From assembly GCA_964251965.1 (NCBI GenBank), contig CAXULQ010000005.1, positions 186,001-250,000 on the forward strand: a DNA stretch of 64,000 nt, in the 5' to 3' direction. Each line of letters begins with the position of its first letter. Positions within the stretch are counted from its first letter, which is position 1. Shown here in pieces: positions 28,098 through 35,748 of the stretch. Origin of the DNA: Mucilaginibacter_A sp964251965. Its GTDB lineage: Bacteria > Bacteroidota > Bacteroidia > Sphingobacteriales > Sphingobacteriaceae. Below the pieces are notes generated by a model that saw nothing but the letters and a program-made list of their open reading frames with translations, made no database searches and had not been told where the DNA came from. A program made the position numbers and the translations under genes.

Positions 28098-28497
28098 CCA
28101 AAATATTAAAGGGTTTATCTTTATTTTTTTCGGAATACATCTCCCTACCGGTTGGCCACTCCACTGCAGCAAAATCTTTTGATGCAATAACATTCGTTAC
28201 ATGATTGACTACTCCATTTTCATCGTGGGTCGCTTGACATGCTACTAATACAAGAGTTGGCATGTTTTTGCTATTAAAACCATAGTAAACTCGCAGCCCA
28301 TTTACATTTGCGTCAATATTAAAAAGCTCTAATACTTTATCTTTTTCAAAGATGTAAGAACCAATTTCTGAGTTGTAATACTCCTTAGCTTTTGCAGACA
28401 GCGTATTAGATTTTTCTTTTAACTCCTTCGGGAAATTCATAAAATCAGATATTTCCTTGTTAGCTTCTTCCACTGGGATTTTGATTGATTCAAGCAT
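28084..28497 (-). CDS. Hypothetical cytosolic protein, first gene of the two-component operon
   Basis: This 137-residue soluble protein (MLESIKIPVEEANKEISDFM; GLRVYYGFNSKNMPTLVLVA) has an alpha/beta composition and no transmembrane segment. The GLRVYYGFN...TLVLVACQATHDENG segment resembles a small ligand-binding or sensory protein found beside Bacteroidota kinases, but no family can be named with confidence. It overlaps the next gene, so it is the first gene of a four-gene operon leading to the response regulator. Confidence 0.6.
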   Translation of the reverse strand: MLESIKIPVEEANKEISDFMNFPKELKEKSNTLSAKAKEYYNSEIGSYIFEKDKVLELFNIDANVNGLRVYYGFNSKNMPTLVLVACQATHDENGVVNHVTNVIASKDFAAVEWPTGREMYSEKNKDKPFNILDDNF

Positions 28498-29026
28498 GAT
28501 TTTTTAAATTAGAGTTACGATGGTTTTATAATTAGCACTATCTAAATTTATTGCAATATAAATTGAAAAAAGCAATAAATCATGGGTGAAAACACCCTAT
28601 TTATTATTTTTAAAATCATTGATAATAGTTGGCGTTGAAAGGTAAGCGAGTATGATTTTTCTATTTGATAATTATAGTCTAAAAGACTGAATACCCGCTG
28701 GAGAGATGAAACTTATCGGTCAAAAATTTAGAAAAAATCTCACGTCTCCGATGATCTTTCCCAATTCTTGGAGCATGAAGAAGATAAATCTTTTATTCTC
28801 ACCTTTGTTGAAAATATAGAGACTAAAATTTTCTCGATCGAATTTATTTTCAAATCGTACCTTTTGCGGTAGCGACATATACCTACAAATATGATTAGAT
28901 GGTATTTAACGATTCAACTAAAAGTGAATTAGATGATACGAAGGTTCTTCAATCTATTAATGAAGAAGTTCGATAACTGTGTATTAAAGGCAGATGGTAG
29001 CGAAAAGTTGTAAATCTGCCAATAAA
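28498..29026. other. Gene-free left flank of the defence island
   Basis: About 530 bp with no intact gene. A hairpin GGCAGAT/ATCTGCC (28989-29020) lies just before the left direct repeat of the island. No coding remnants could be assigned. Confidence 0.35.
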
Positions 29027-29060
29027 TGATTCGACTTTAGTCCTATTTGGGCTACCTGAT
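29027..29060 (+). repeat. Left direct repeat of the island (tRNA-3'-end-like attachment site)
   Basis: A 34-nt sequence beginning TGATTCGACTTTAGTCCTAT and ending GGGCTACCTGAT. It matches 40499-40532 at 30 of 34 positions. The shared core AGTCCTATT.GGGCTACC looks like the T-stem/acceptor 3' end of a tRNA. It is followed by a terminator, as in the right copy. Confidence 0.65.
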
Positions 29061-29066
29061 ACAATG

Positions 29067-29100
29067 AACCCATTTTTCTAAGGTAGAAAGATGGGTTTTT
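29067..29100 (+). terminator. Rho-independent terminator after the left att-like repeat
   Basis: AACCCAT pairs with ATGGGTT across a loop of about 17 nt and is followed by a T-run. It copies the arrangement at the right repeat, where a different hairpin occupies the same place. About 270 bp of featureless sequence separate it from the SLOG gene. Confidence 0.6.
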
Positions 29101-29371
29101 ATTTTAAACAAGTATTTCTTGTAGTATTTAAGCAGAAAAGAGCACGTTTTTGGTTCGAGTACTGTTAGGTTAGGCAATAGGACTATCGAACCATTAGGTA
29201 AATTCAACTCACGATATTATAGTTAAAAAACACTGTTGTTATATTTAAAAAGAGGATCTTTCTAAAAGGTCCATTAGTAAAATGCAGGTCACCATAAGGT
29301 AAATAGCAGTCATAGACATTTACTAAAGTTTAAGTTGAAACTTAGCCAGTCTTGACTTAATAATAGAAATG

Positions 29372-32300
29372 TTATTCATTATGTAGAGCAAATAGCAAAT
29401 ACGGTATTGCTTCCACCAATGAAACATCTTTTATCTTCTCATTAAAATATTCGTTACCATAACTTCCTTCAAAAAGCGCATTAAAAGGTAATAAGTCTAT
29501 ATGTAACTTTTGCTCCTGAAAGTAACTTTTGTATTCTTTAAATTCTTCATCTTTACTATTCCAATGGCTTACTGTTTTTGCATGGTCAATATCTAAAAGT
29601 GGGTCGAAATCCTGGGCAGGTAAAAACCCTTCTAATAGTTTCTCTGCACACCACCGGTGATGTTCAACTTTAGCCATTGCTGCAATCTTATCCGAATAGC
29701 CACTTTTTGATATTTCAGTAAATGCCAATAAAAAGCTGGTAAAAGTTTGCTTGTCTTTTATAATTTCTGATAGCATTTTATAAGTGTAGCCTAACAGGTA
29801 AAGCTTTACCCAAAGATGATCGACAGCATATCGGTTGGATTCCTTTTGAGTAATCGTAAGCTTTTTCCAACGATGTATAGCCTCTTGTTCTAAATTGTCT
29901 ATTTCCTCGTTAGAGTTCGTCTTTTCCAACCAAAATTTTTTTCGTTCCTCATATAATTGATTAGTGTCTTTCTGCTTCCCGTCATCATTAATCACTTTGT
30001 CATGATCGTACCAAATATTAATAAGTTTAGGTAGCAATTCGTCTGATCTGCTGGTAATAGCATCTACTGTACATTCATCTGTTAAACTTCCAAAGAAAAT
30101 AACCAGGGAATTAGGTATTTTAGAGTTTACAACATGCTCTACGTATTGCACTTCGTCTTTGTCGTACAAATTGTAATGGCAAAAGCATTGTACATCACAT
30201 TGTGGCGTAACTGATAGAACCTGACCTTGTAAATGTTGTATTTTAGGAAGAATAGCATGTAAATATGCAGCCGATTGCATAGACAGTGGCAGGCAAAAGT
30301 AAATGCTTGTTACATGCTTGTTGATGATTGCTTCATGAATAGATTTATCACTAAAATAAGCTTCGTCTGATAAAGGTAGTTCTTCAAAGGTTAAAACGCC
30401 TTTCGGGAATATTTCCGACCTGATTTTTTCGGCAAAAGTTTTTTTATAAACATAGTTAAGTTCTTCCTCATACCAAAGCACCGGATACTTTTTATAAAAT
30501 TCTTCTGCCTTTTCCTTGTGACTGCTTGTAAAAACAGTTATTTTCAATTCCTTTCCTTCTGTATAAAAACCGGAACGCAGGCAGGATAAAACAATTTGTT
30601 CTGCCATTTCCCCAAAGCCAAATACAAATACTTCTGCGGTTTCAACGCTTTCATCATGGTTAAAACGGCAAATAGGATATTTTAAAAGCAAACGCCTTGC
30701 TGTATTTTCATAAATGTTAAAAACATGATAAGCTGTATGGTCTGTATCAGGATGAGTTTTACAAACAAAATCTTTGTAACGGCTATCGCTTAAATGGATA
30801 TACCTGTCCTTTTCCACTGATTTTTTCAGCTTCCGGTTTAATTTCCCGGACTTTAACTGTGCCAGTTCCTGTAAAGATCTAATGTTATTTACATCGTCAT
30901 CATTCAAAAAAAATACTTTTTCTGCATTTACTGCTTTGATCTTGGAAAGTGCATCTGCCGAATAGCTATTTGCTTTATATACTAAAATCCCTTTTTTTTC
31001 TGCTTCCGCCATTTTATTGGCATCAGGTTCTCCATCAATAATTACTACGCTTTTGCTTTGCCGTTTCAGGTCTTTAGCCAAACTGTAGCTTTTATCGTTT
31101 AAACCGGTCAATATATAAAACGGCCTTCCCCAGAATGCCCGCCAGCTTATTTTCATCCTGACTTTGTGATTTTTACTTATTGCCAATAAATAGGCAATAA
31201 AAAAAGCATACAATAAAAAAAGCAACCCGGTCCAACGCGTAAGGGTTAATTGCCAGGGTACTTTTTCAGGATCAATATAGAAGGAAGAATCAAGGGTAAG
31301 CAGGTTAAGTGCGCTAAAAAAATCATCAGTTTGAGGCCAGCGCTCGGCCGAATGGTAATCCCAGTTATAATTCTTGATTACCTGATTATTTATTTCTGCT
31401 TTCTTTATTTTTGGATTTGCCTTTTCTGATTTCTTTAGGGTATTTACAAATCCATTGTTACTGGTAGAATCCTTTTTCCATTCTTTAAAATGGCGCTGAT
31501 TTTTAAAACCCAAACTGCCTAAGCCAACAGTTAACAGCACGAGTGCGCCAGGAAGCAAATAATGGAGGAATAAAACGTGATGATACCAGGATTTAACTTT
31601 CATCCAGAATCGCTGCCAGCGATTTCCTTTATAAGAAATAAGGGGAAATGGCGTTATGCCGGTTTCGTAAATTCCGGCATTAGGCACGCCTTTGGCTTCC
31701 GAGGCCGGAAACCTGCCTAAAGGAAAGGGATTTTTACCACGCGGGGAAACAATTTGGTACAAACGCCCTTTTGGTCTGCGCCAGGTTTTCTTCCAATGGT
31801 TAAGTTCTTGTTTGTCAAAAATCTCTTTTTTGCGCTTGTTAAAAGCAACGAAGTTACCTTTAAAGTCTTTTTGATGTAAAGCAATATGTACTGTTTCGGA
31901 AGTGCCGCCGGTTTTGCCATTATCGACGCCGTCCCAAAGGGCGATAATATAATCGCTGCGACCAGCAATTAATTTGGCATTTTCTGCATGAATATCCTGT
32001 ACAATGCTTTTAAACTCCGCCTCCTGTTTTTCTTTGTTGATGTTTTGCTTAGCTGCTTCTTCCAGTTTTTTTTCCAAAGAACGGTTGCGTAAATAGTACT
32101 TTTTAAATCCGGGTTGATTTTCCTGGCTATTTAACCATTCCTGGTTGGGTTTAAAATCTTGTAAATGCTCTTTATCACACTGATAGTTTACTAATTGAAC
32201 GCCTGCAATTTCAATTCCTAAACGGGCAGCTATATTAGCGGCTAACTGGTCGGCTCCTTTTGCGCCGAGGCAAAGCAGGGCAATTTTTTTATTCTTAATT

Positions 32301-32428
32301 TTTATTTTTTTTAAAATTTCCTCTATCTGTTTAGTTAACTTTTCCTTTTCCAGCAAGTCTATATGCCCGGTAACACCAATTAAAAAAGTATTTGGTAGGA
32401 ATTTTTTAACAGAAACACTTGAATTCAT
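29372..32428 (-). CDS. SLOG domain - two-helix membrane channel-like - RCK - RyR protein
   Basis: 1018 residues. The N-terminal SLOG domain (1-190) reads LIGVTGHIDLL, CLGAKGADQLAANIAARLG, SDYIIALWDG and GKTGGTSETV. Membrane helix 1 is at about 284-304. A segment DDFFSALNLLTLDSSF (about 368-384) looks like a pore helix, and helix 2 is at about 397-417. Rossmann-like RCK/TrkA-N units follow at about 435-530 and from 597 (FVFGFGEMAEQIVL). Near residues 905-965 there is a RyR-like motif (AKVEHHRWCAEKLLEGF). SLOG and RyR domains are proposed nucleotide or ligand sensors in bacterial conflict systems; the central part resembles two-helix ion channels with RCK gates, without a canonical potassium filter. 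I infer a ligand-gated membrane effector. It lies 77 bp downstream of a STAND gene on the same strand. Confidence 0.75.
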   Translation of the reverse strand: MNSSVSVKKFLPNTFLIGVTGHIDLLEKEKLTKQIEEILKKIKIKNKKIALLCLGAKGADQLAANIAARLGIEIAGVQLVNYQCDKEHLQDFKPNQEWLNSQENQPGFKKYYLRNRSLEKKLEEAAKQNINKEKQEAEFKSIVQDIHAENAKLIAGRSDYIIALWDGVDNGKTGGTSETVHIALHQKDFKGNFVAFNKRKKEIFDKQELNHWKKTWRRPKGRLYQIVSPRGKNPFPLGRFPASEAKGVPNAGIYETGITPFPLISYKGNRWQRFWMKVKSWYHHVLFLHYLLPGALVLLTVGLGSLGFKNQRHFKEWKKDSTSNNGFVNTLKKSEKANPKIKKAEINNQVIKNYNWDYHSAERWPQTDDFFSALNLLTLDSSFYIDPEKVPWQLTLTRWTGLLFLLYAFFIAYLLAISKNHKVRMKISWRAFWGRPFYILTGLNDKSYSLAKDLKRQSKSVVIIDGEPDANKMAEAEKKGILVYKANSYSADALSKIKAVNAEKVFFLNDDDVNNIRSLQELAQLKSGKLNRKLKKSVEKDRYIHLSDSRYKDFVCKTHPDTDHTAYHVFNIYENTARRLLLKYPICRFNHDESVETAEVFVFGFGEMAEQIVLSCLRSGFYTEGKELKITVFTSSHKEKAEEFYKKYPVLWYEEELNYVYKKTFAEKIRSEIFPKGVLTFEELPLSDEAYFSDKSIHEAIINKHVTSIYFCLPLSMQSAAYLHAILPKIQHLQGQVLSVTPQCDVQCFCHYNLYDKDEVQYVEHVVNSKIPNSLVIFFGSLTDECTVDAITSRSDELLPKLINIWYDHDKVINDDGKQKDTNQLYEERKKFWLEKTNSNEEIDNLEQEAIHRWKKLTITQKESNRYAVDHLWVKLYLLGYTYKMLSEIIKDKQTFTSFLLAFTEISKSGYSDKIAAMAKVEHHRWCAEKLLEGFLPAQDFDPLLDIDHAKTVSHWNSKDEEFKEYKSYFQEQKLHIDLLPFNALFEGSYGNEYFNEKIKDVSLVEAIPYLLFALHNE

Positions 32429-32505
32429 CTTACTAAAACATTAAATATTAGTGCTAAAAGAAGCACAGTATTTTTCGAAAGAAACATCAATCAAATTATA
32501 TTCGA

Positions 32506-35391
32506 TTACATTTCCGCCAGTATATCTTCTACCATTTTAAAATTTTTTTTAAACTCTACTATTTCTGGTGCAGCTTCTACTAATGCTGCCCATATCGCTC
32601 TTGCTTCAATAAATGAAGTTTTAGCCTTTTCTTTTTCATTTAACTTTTGATACAAAACACCCAATCTTCTATAAGAAATGGCAAGGTCGTTTTTAAAGTC
32701 GAGGTTTTCCGGGTTGGCATTTTGGATTTCTTCATAGATTTTAAAAACTTCTTGATAGTTTTCCAGTGCGTTTGCATAGTCGCCGTCTTGCTCAAGTAAG
32801 TAGGCCGTTAGTGCATAATTAACAACCTGCAGACCATTAGAATGCAACTCATTAGGATCTGCCAGAAGATCTTCCACCCTTTTTAAATGTTTTTTTAAAC
32901 CAACTTTTTCGGGCACAGCTTCTACTAACGCTATCAACATTGCTCTTGCTTCAACTAACGAAGTTTTAGCCTTTTCTTTTTCGTTTAATTTATGATACGA
33001 GACACCCAATTTGGTGTAAGAAACAGCCAACTTTTCTTTAAGGCTCACATTCTCGGGGTTGGCCTCATAGATTTCTTTTGTAATCTTTAGTTGTTCCTGA
33101 TAGTTTTTTCGTGCAAATGTATAGTTGCGAGCCTTCATAGCAACGTCGCCGATTTTTTCATAAGAACTGACCAGCAAATTTTTAAAAAGTAAGTTATCCG
33201 GACTGGCCTCATGAATCTCATTTGCAATTATTAATAGTTCCCTATAGTTCTTCAAAGCATTTTTATAGTCTTCCTTTACCATATAGTCGTTGCCTATGTG
33301 AGAGTAAGAAGTGGCCAACGCTGTTTTAAATCTTACATTCTCTGGATTCGCCATATGGATTTCTTTAAAAACATTTAGCTGTTCCTGATAGTTTCTCATG
33401 GCATTTATATATTCTCCAGTTTGATAACAGACACTGCCAAAGTTTTCGTAAGAAACTCCCAGGTCGTATTTAGCGTCGAGGCTTTCCGGGTCGGCCTCAT
33501 GAATTTCCTTGTCAATCTTTTGTCTTTCCTGATAGTTTTTCAACGCGTTATCGTAGTCGCCAGTCTCCATGTCGATGTTACCGAATCTTTGGTGAGAAAT
33601 GCTAAGCCCTTGTTTATAGTTCAAAATTTTACTGATTGATCTATAGTTGTCTATACTTTTACGACAAGCAGGAAAGTCTCCTACACTTTCATAATAAACA
33701 ATCGAACAAAAGTTGATATAACCTAATGGGTAACTGTAATGATTTTTTAAATTGTCAGTTATCGATTGAATCAAAGCTATATACGGCGAAGCTTTATCAA
33801 GGCTGATATTTATAAGGTTATAACCATAACCATCTGTTTCTAAAATGTTAGAAAGATTTTGAAGCAGTGAAGCAGTGTCAGTTTTCAAGCTTTCCTGATT
33901 TTTTTGCAGTATTAGTTTTTGTACCACGGGGCTCATACGGTACCCGTCCTGTTCATCACTTAACCATCCTAAGTTTACCAAAGCGTCTAATAGCCCACCA
34001 AATTCATATTTATTTTCTGGCTTAAATAGGCTTAATGAAAACAGCCTGCTGTAATTTACTGCAGGCAATAAGGCCAGGTTTACCATTAATAAGCGTTCAG
34101 GTTCTTTAAGCTTGGTAAAATCATACAATATTTCTATAATGGCATCGGTTGTTTCTGCACTGCTCTTATGCACATTATAGGAATAATCCGTTTTAATTTT
34201 AAAACTCCGCTGTTCCAAAAACAACCCTTTCGTTTCCAGCTGCTTCAGGAAATCAGCCATCGTTTCTCCATAAGTAGCAAGTATTTTGATGTTTTTTGAA
34301 AATATCTCGATCAGTAAAGTATGATAACCGATTGCAGCGAGTAAACGGTCAAGCAATTTATCAAAATCAGGACTGTCTTCTTTGTAGTTGCTGGTAAACA
34401 GTTCTTTTGCTAAGGGCGGCGGTAAATGCGTTATACGCATTTCCTTATCTTTATCTAAAACATTATGGCAACGGCTCGTAATCAAAACATGCCAATGAAA
34501 ACCCCGAAAGTGCTGTTCAAATATTTTTATGTCATCCGGGTTGTTGGCATTATCAAGCACTAATAGAAAATCTTTAGAAGTATTTCTTAATCCTTGTTTT
34601 AAGGCTTCCAATTGCTGCACTTCATCTAATTTAGAAAGGTCGATGTTTAATTGCGGCGCAAGTTTTTTCAGTTCCTGTACAATCCCATTTTCGCAAAATA
34701 GCCAGGCGTTGTATTTGTACTTATACAGGCTTTCGTCCCAGTATTTTGCAGCCAGACTGGTTTTACCAATACCGCCATCTGCATTAATAAGCATTAACTG
34801 TCCGCCTTCATCTAATTTGGCTCGAATTTTTTGCAATTCTTCTTCCCTGCCGATAAACTGTGTGAGTGCGCTGTTTCCACCAGAATATAGGCATTTTGCT
34901 ATAACACCATATTCCAGCGATCCGTTGGCAAACAACTTTTGCAGTTCGTTGTCAAAAGCTACCCCCAAATCATATGCATTTTCAAACCTCGGTGTAAATT
35001 GTCCGTGCCGGCCTAATGTCTTTCCCTGGAAAGCTTTTACACTATCTTCCACTTCAACATGCACTATTTTTTGATAAACAAATACAATAGGCTTCCCGGA
35101 ATCTAGAAAACGATTGTATGAAAAGTCATATTCTTCTTCAGTGTATTTACCGACTTTTGTCCAATGCAGCATCAAAAAAATATCACAGTTTTCAATAAAA
35201 TTATTGTAATCATCCTGTTTGCGCCTGTTAGAAAAGGAATCGCTGTCGCGCTCCCATTTGTTCAGTGTGAAGTGTACCTGCTTTTTCTGCTCGATCAAAC
35301 GGTCGTTGATCTCCTGTATTTTATCTCCAAAAGCAACCCTTTCACTTGCTAATTCTTCAGAGGAAGCCAAAAATATTTTGTAAACACGCAT
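32506..35391 (-). CDS. STAND NTPase: DUF4062/TIR-like N-domain, NB-ARC, TPR repeats
   Basis: 961 residues. The N-domain (1-155) begins KIFLASSEELASERVAF and contains CDIFLMLHWTKVGKYTEEEY and SGKPIVFVYQ, the pattern of DUF4062/TIR-like folds. The NTPase has a P-loop INADGGIGKTSLAAKYW (about 202-218), the Walker B DFLLVLDNANNPDD and the arginine-rich LITSRCHN. A winged-helix segment and about ten TPR-like units follow, with spacers of NPENV type. The last two blocks are an internal duplication (LGVSYHKLNEKEKAKTSLVE and LGVLYQKLNEKEKAKTSFIE). STAND proteins sense invader products and activate a linked effector domain. It is preceded by a divergent promoter and a TIR-STING relic. Confidence 0.85.
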   Translation of the reverse strand: MRVYKIFLASSEELASERVAFGDKIQEINDRLIEQKKQVHFTLNKWERDSDSFSNRRKQDDYNNFIENCDIFLMLHWTKVGKYTEEEYDFSYNRFLDSGKPIVFVYQKIVHVEVEDSVKAFQGKTLGRHGQFTPRFENAYDLGVAFDNELQKLFANGSLEYGVIAKCLYSGGNSALTQFIGREEELQKIRAKLDEGGQLMLINADGGIGKTSLAAKYWDESLYKYKYNAWLFCENGIVQELKKLAPQLNIDLSKLDEVQQLEALKQGLRNTSKDFLLVLDNANNPDDIKIFEQHFRGFHWHVLITSRCHNVLDKDKEMRITHLPPPLAKELFTSNYKEDSPDFDKLLDRLLAAIGYHTLLIEIFSKNIKILATYGETMADFLKQLETKGLFLEQRSFKIKTDYSYNVHKSSAETTDAIIEILYDFTKLKEPERLLMVNLALLPAVNYSRLFSLSLFKPENKYEFGGLLDALVNLGWLSDEQDGYRMSPVVQKLILQKNQESLKTDTASLLQNLSNILETDGYGYNLINISLDKASPYIALIQSITDNLKNHYSYPLGYINFCSIVYYESVGDFPACRKSIDNYRSISKILNYKQGLSISHQRFGNIDMETGDYDNALKNYQERQKIDKEIHEADPESLDAKYDLGVSYENFGSVCYQTGEYINAMRNYQEQLNVFKEIHMANPENVRFKTALATSYSHIGNDYMVKEDYKNALKNYRELLIIANEIHEASPDNLLFKNLLVSSYEKIGDVAMKARNYTFARKNYQEQLKITKEIYEANPENVSLKEKLAVSYTKLGVSYHKLNEKEKAKTSLVEARAMLIALVEAVPEKVGLKKHLKRVEDLLADPNELHSNGLQVVNYALTAYLLEQDGDYANALENYQEVFKIYEEIQNANPENLDFKNDLAISYRRLGVLYQKLNEKEKAKTSFIEARAIWAALVEAAPEIVEFKKNFKMVEDILAEM

Positions 35392-35493
35392 AATAAGGTT
35401 GCTTATTATAAGTTTTTGGACTAAATATTGAGAGTTGAAAATAGTTAGAAAAGAATAAATTTTAGCTTTAAAATTAAAAATATTTTTATTTTT
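35392..35493. promoter_or_regulatory. Duplicated divergent control region, left copy
   Basis: This AT-rich segment is homologous to 39149-39260: both contain AAATATTTTGTAAACACGCA at the gene start side, GAAAATAG..TTAGAAAA, and TTTAAAAATATTTTTATT. A TTG (35435-35437) and TAAATTTT about 19 nt later resemble a plus-strand promoter that has lost its terminal G, on the side where TIR-STING is now only a relic. Confidence 0.6.
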
Positions 35494-35549
35494 TAATGAT
35501 GTAGAGCCTTCAATTGTTAAATATCAAAACCAGGAAAACTATGCAGCGG
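35494..35549 (+). pseudogene. TIR-STING relic, internal fragment
   Basis: The frame DVEPSIVKYQNQENYAAAK aligns with DVKPFIFEYKNQENYAAGE of the intact TIR-STING (residues 121-138), and the DNA matches over about 55 nt (ACCAGGAAAA and TATGCAGCGG are exact). The first about 118 codons and the STING domain are missing. It joins directly to a SLOG relic, so a deletion fused the two. Confidence 0.75.
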
Positions 35550-35735
35550 CGAAAATATTGGCGCCTTTTGCGATCAAACAAAGCAGGGTATTTCTTTTAT
35601 TTAGTTTTAAGCTGAATTAAAATTTCCTTGACCTGCTGCGTTAAAGCTTCCCTTTCTATTACATCGGTGTAGCCGGAATGCCAACAGAGAAAGTATTTTG
35701 CAATCGTTTTTTAGTTAACTTCAGAGCTTGCATTT
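35550..35735 (-). pseudogene. SLOG-channel gene relic, N-terminal fragment
   Basis: Read on the minus strand, a broken frame gives GYTDVIEREALTQQVKEIL, matching GHIDLLEKEKLTKQIEEIL of the intact SLOG protein. The following DNA matches the intact gene at GGCGCCTTTTGCG and AAACAAAGCAGG. Stops and frameshifts interrupt it. It marks a second, lost SLOG-channel gene. Confidence 0.65.
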
Positions 35736-35748
35736 ACTGATTTCGATT

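Noticed and set aside
34529..35074. A 181-codon plus-strand ORF opposite the STAND gene
   Set aside because: It overlaps the NB-ARC P-loop region antisense and has no homology pattern.
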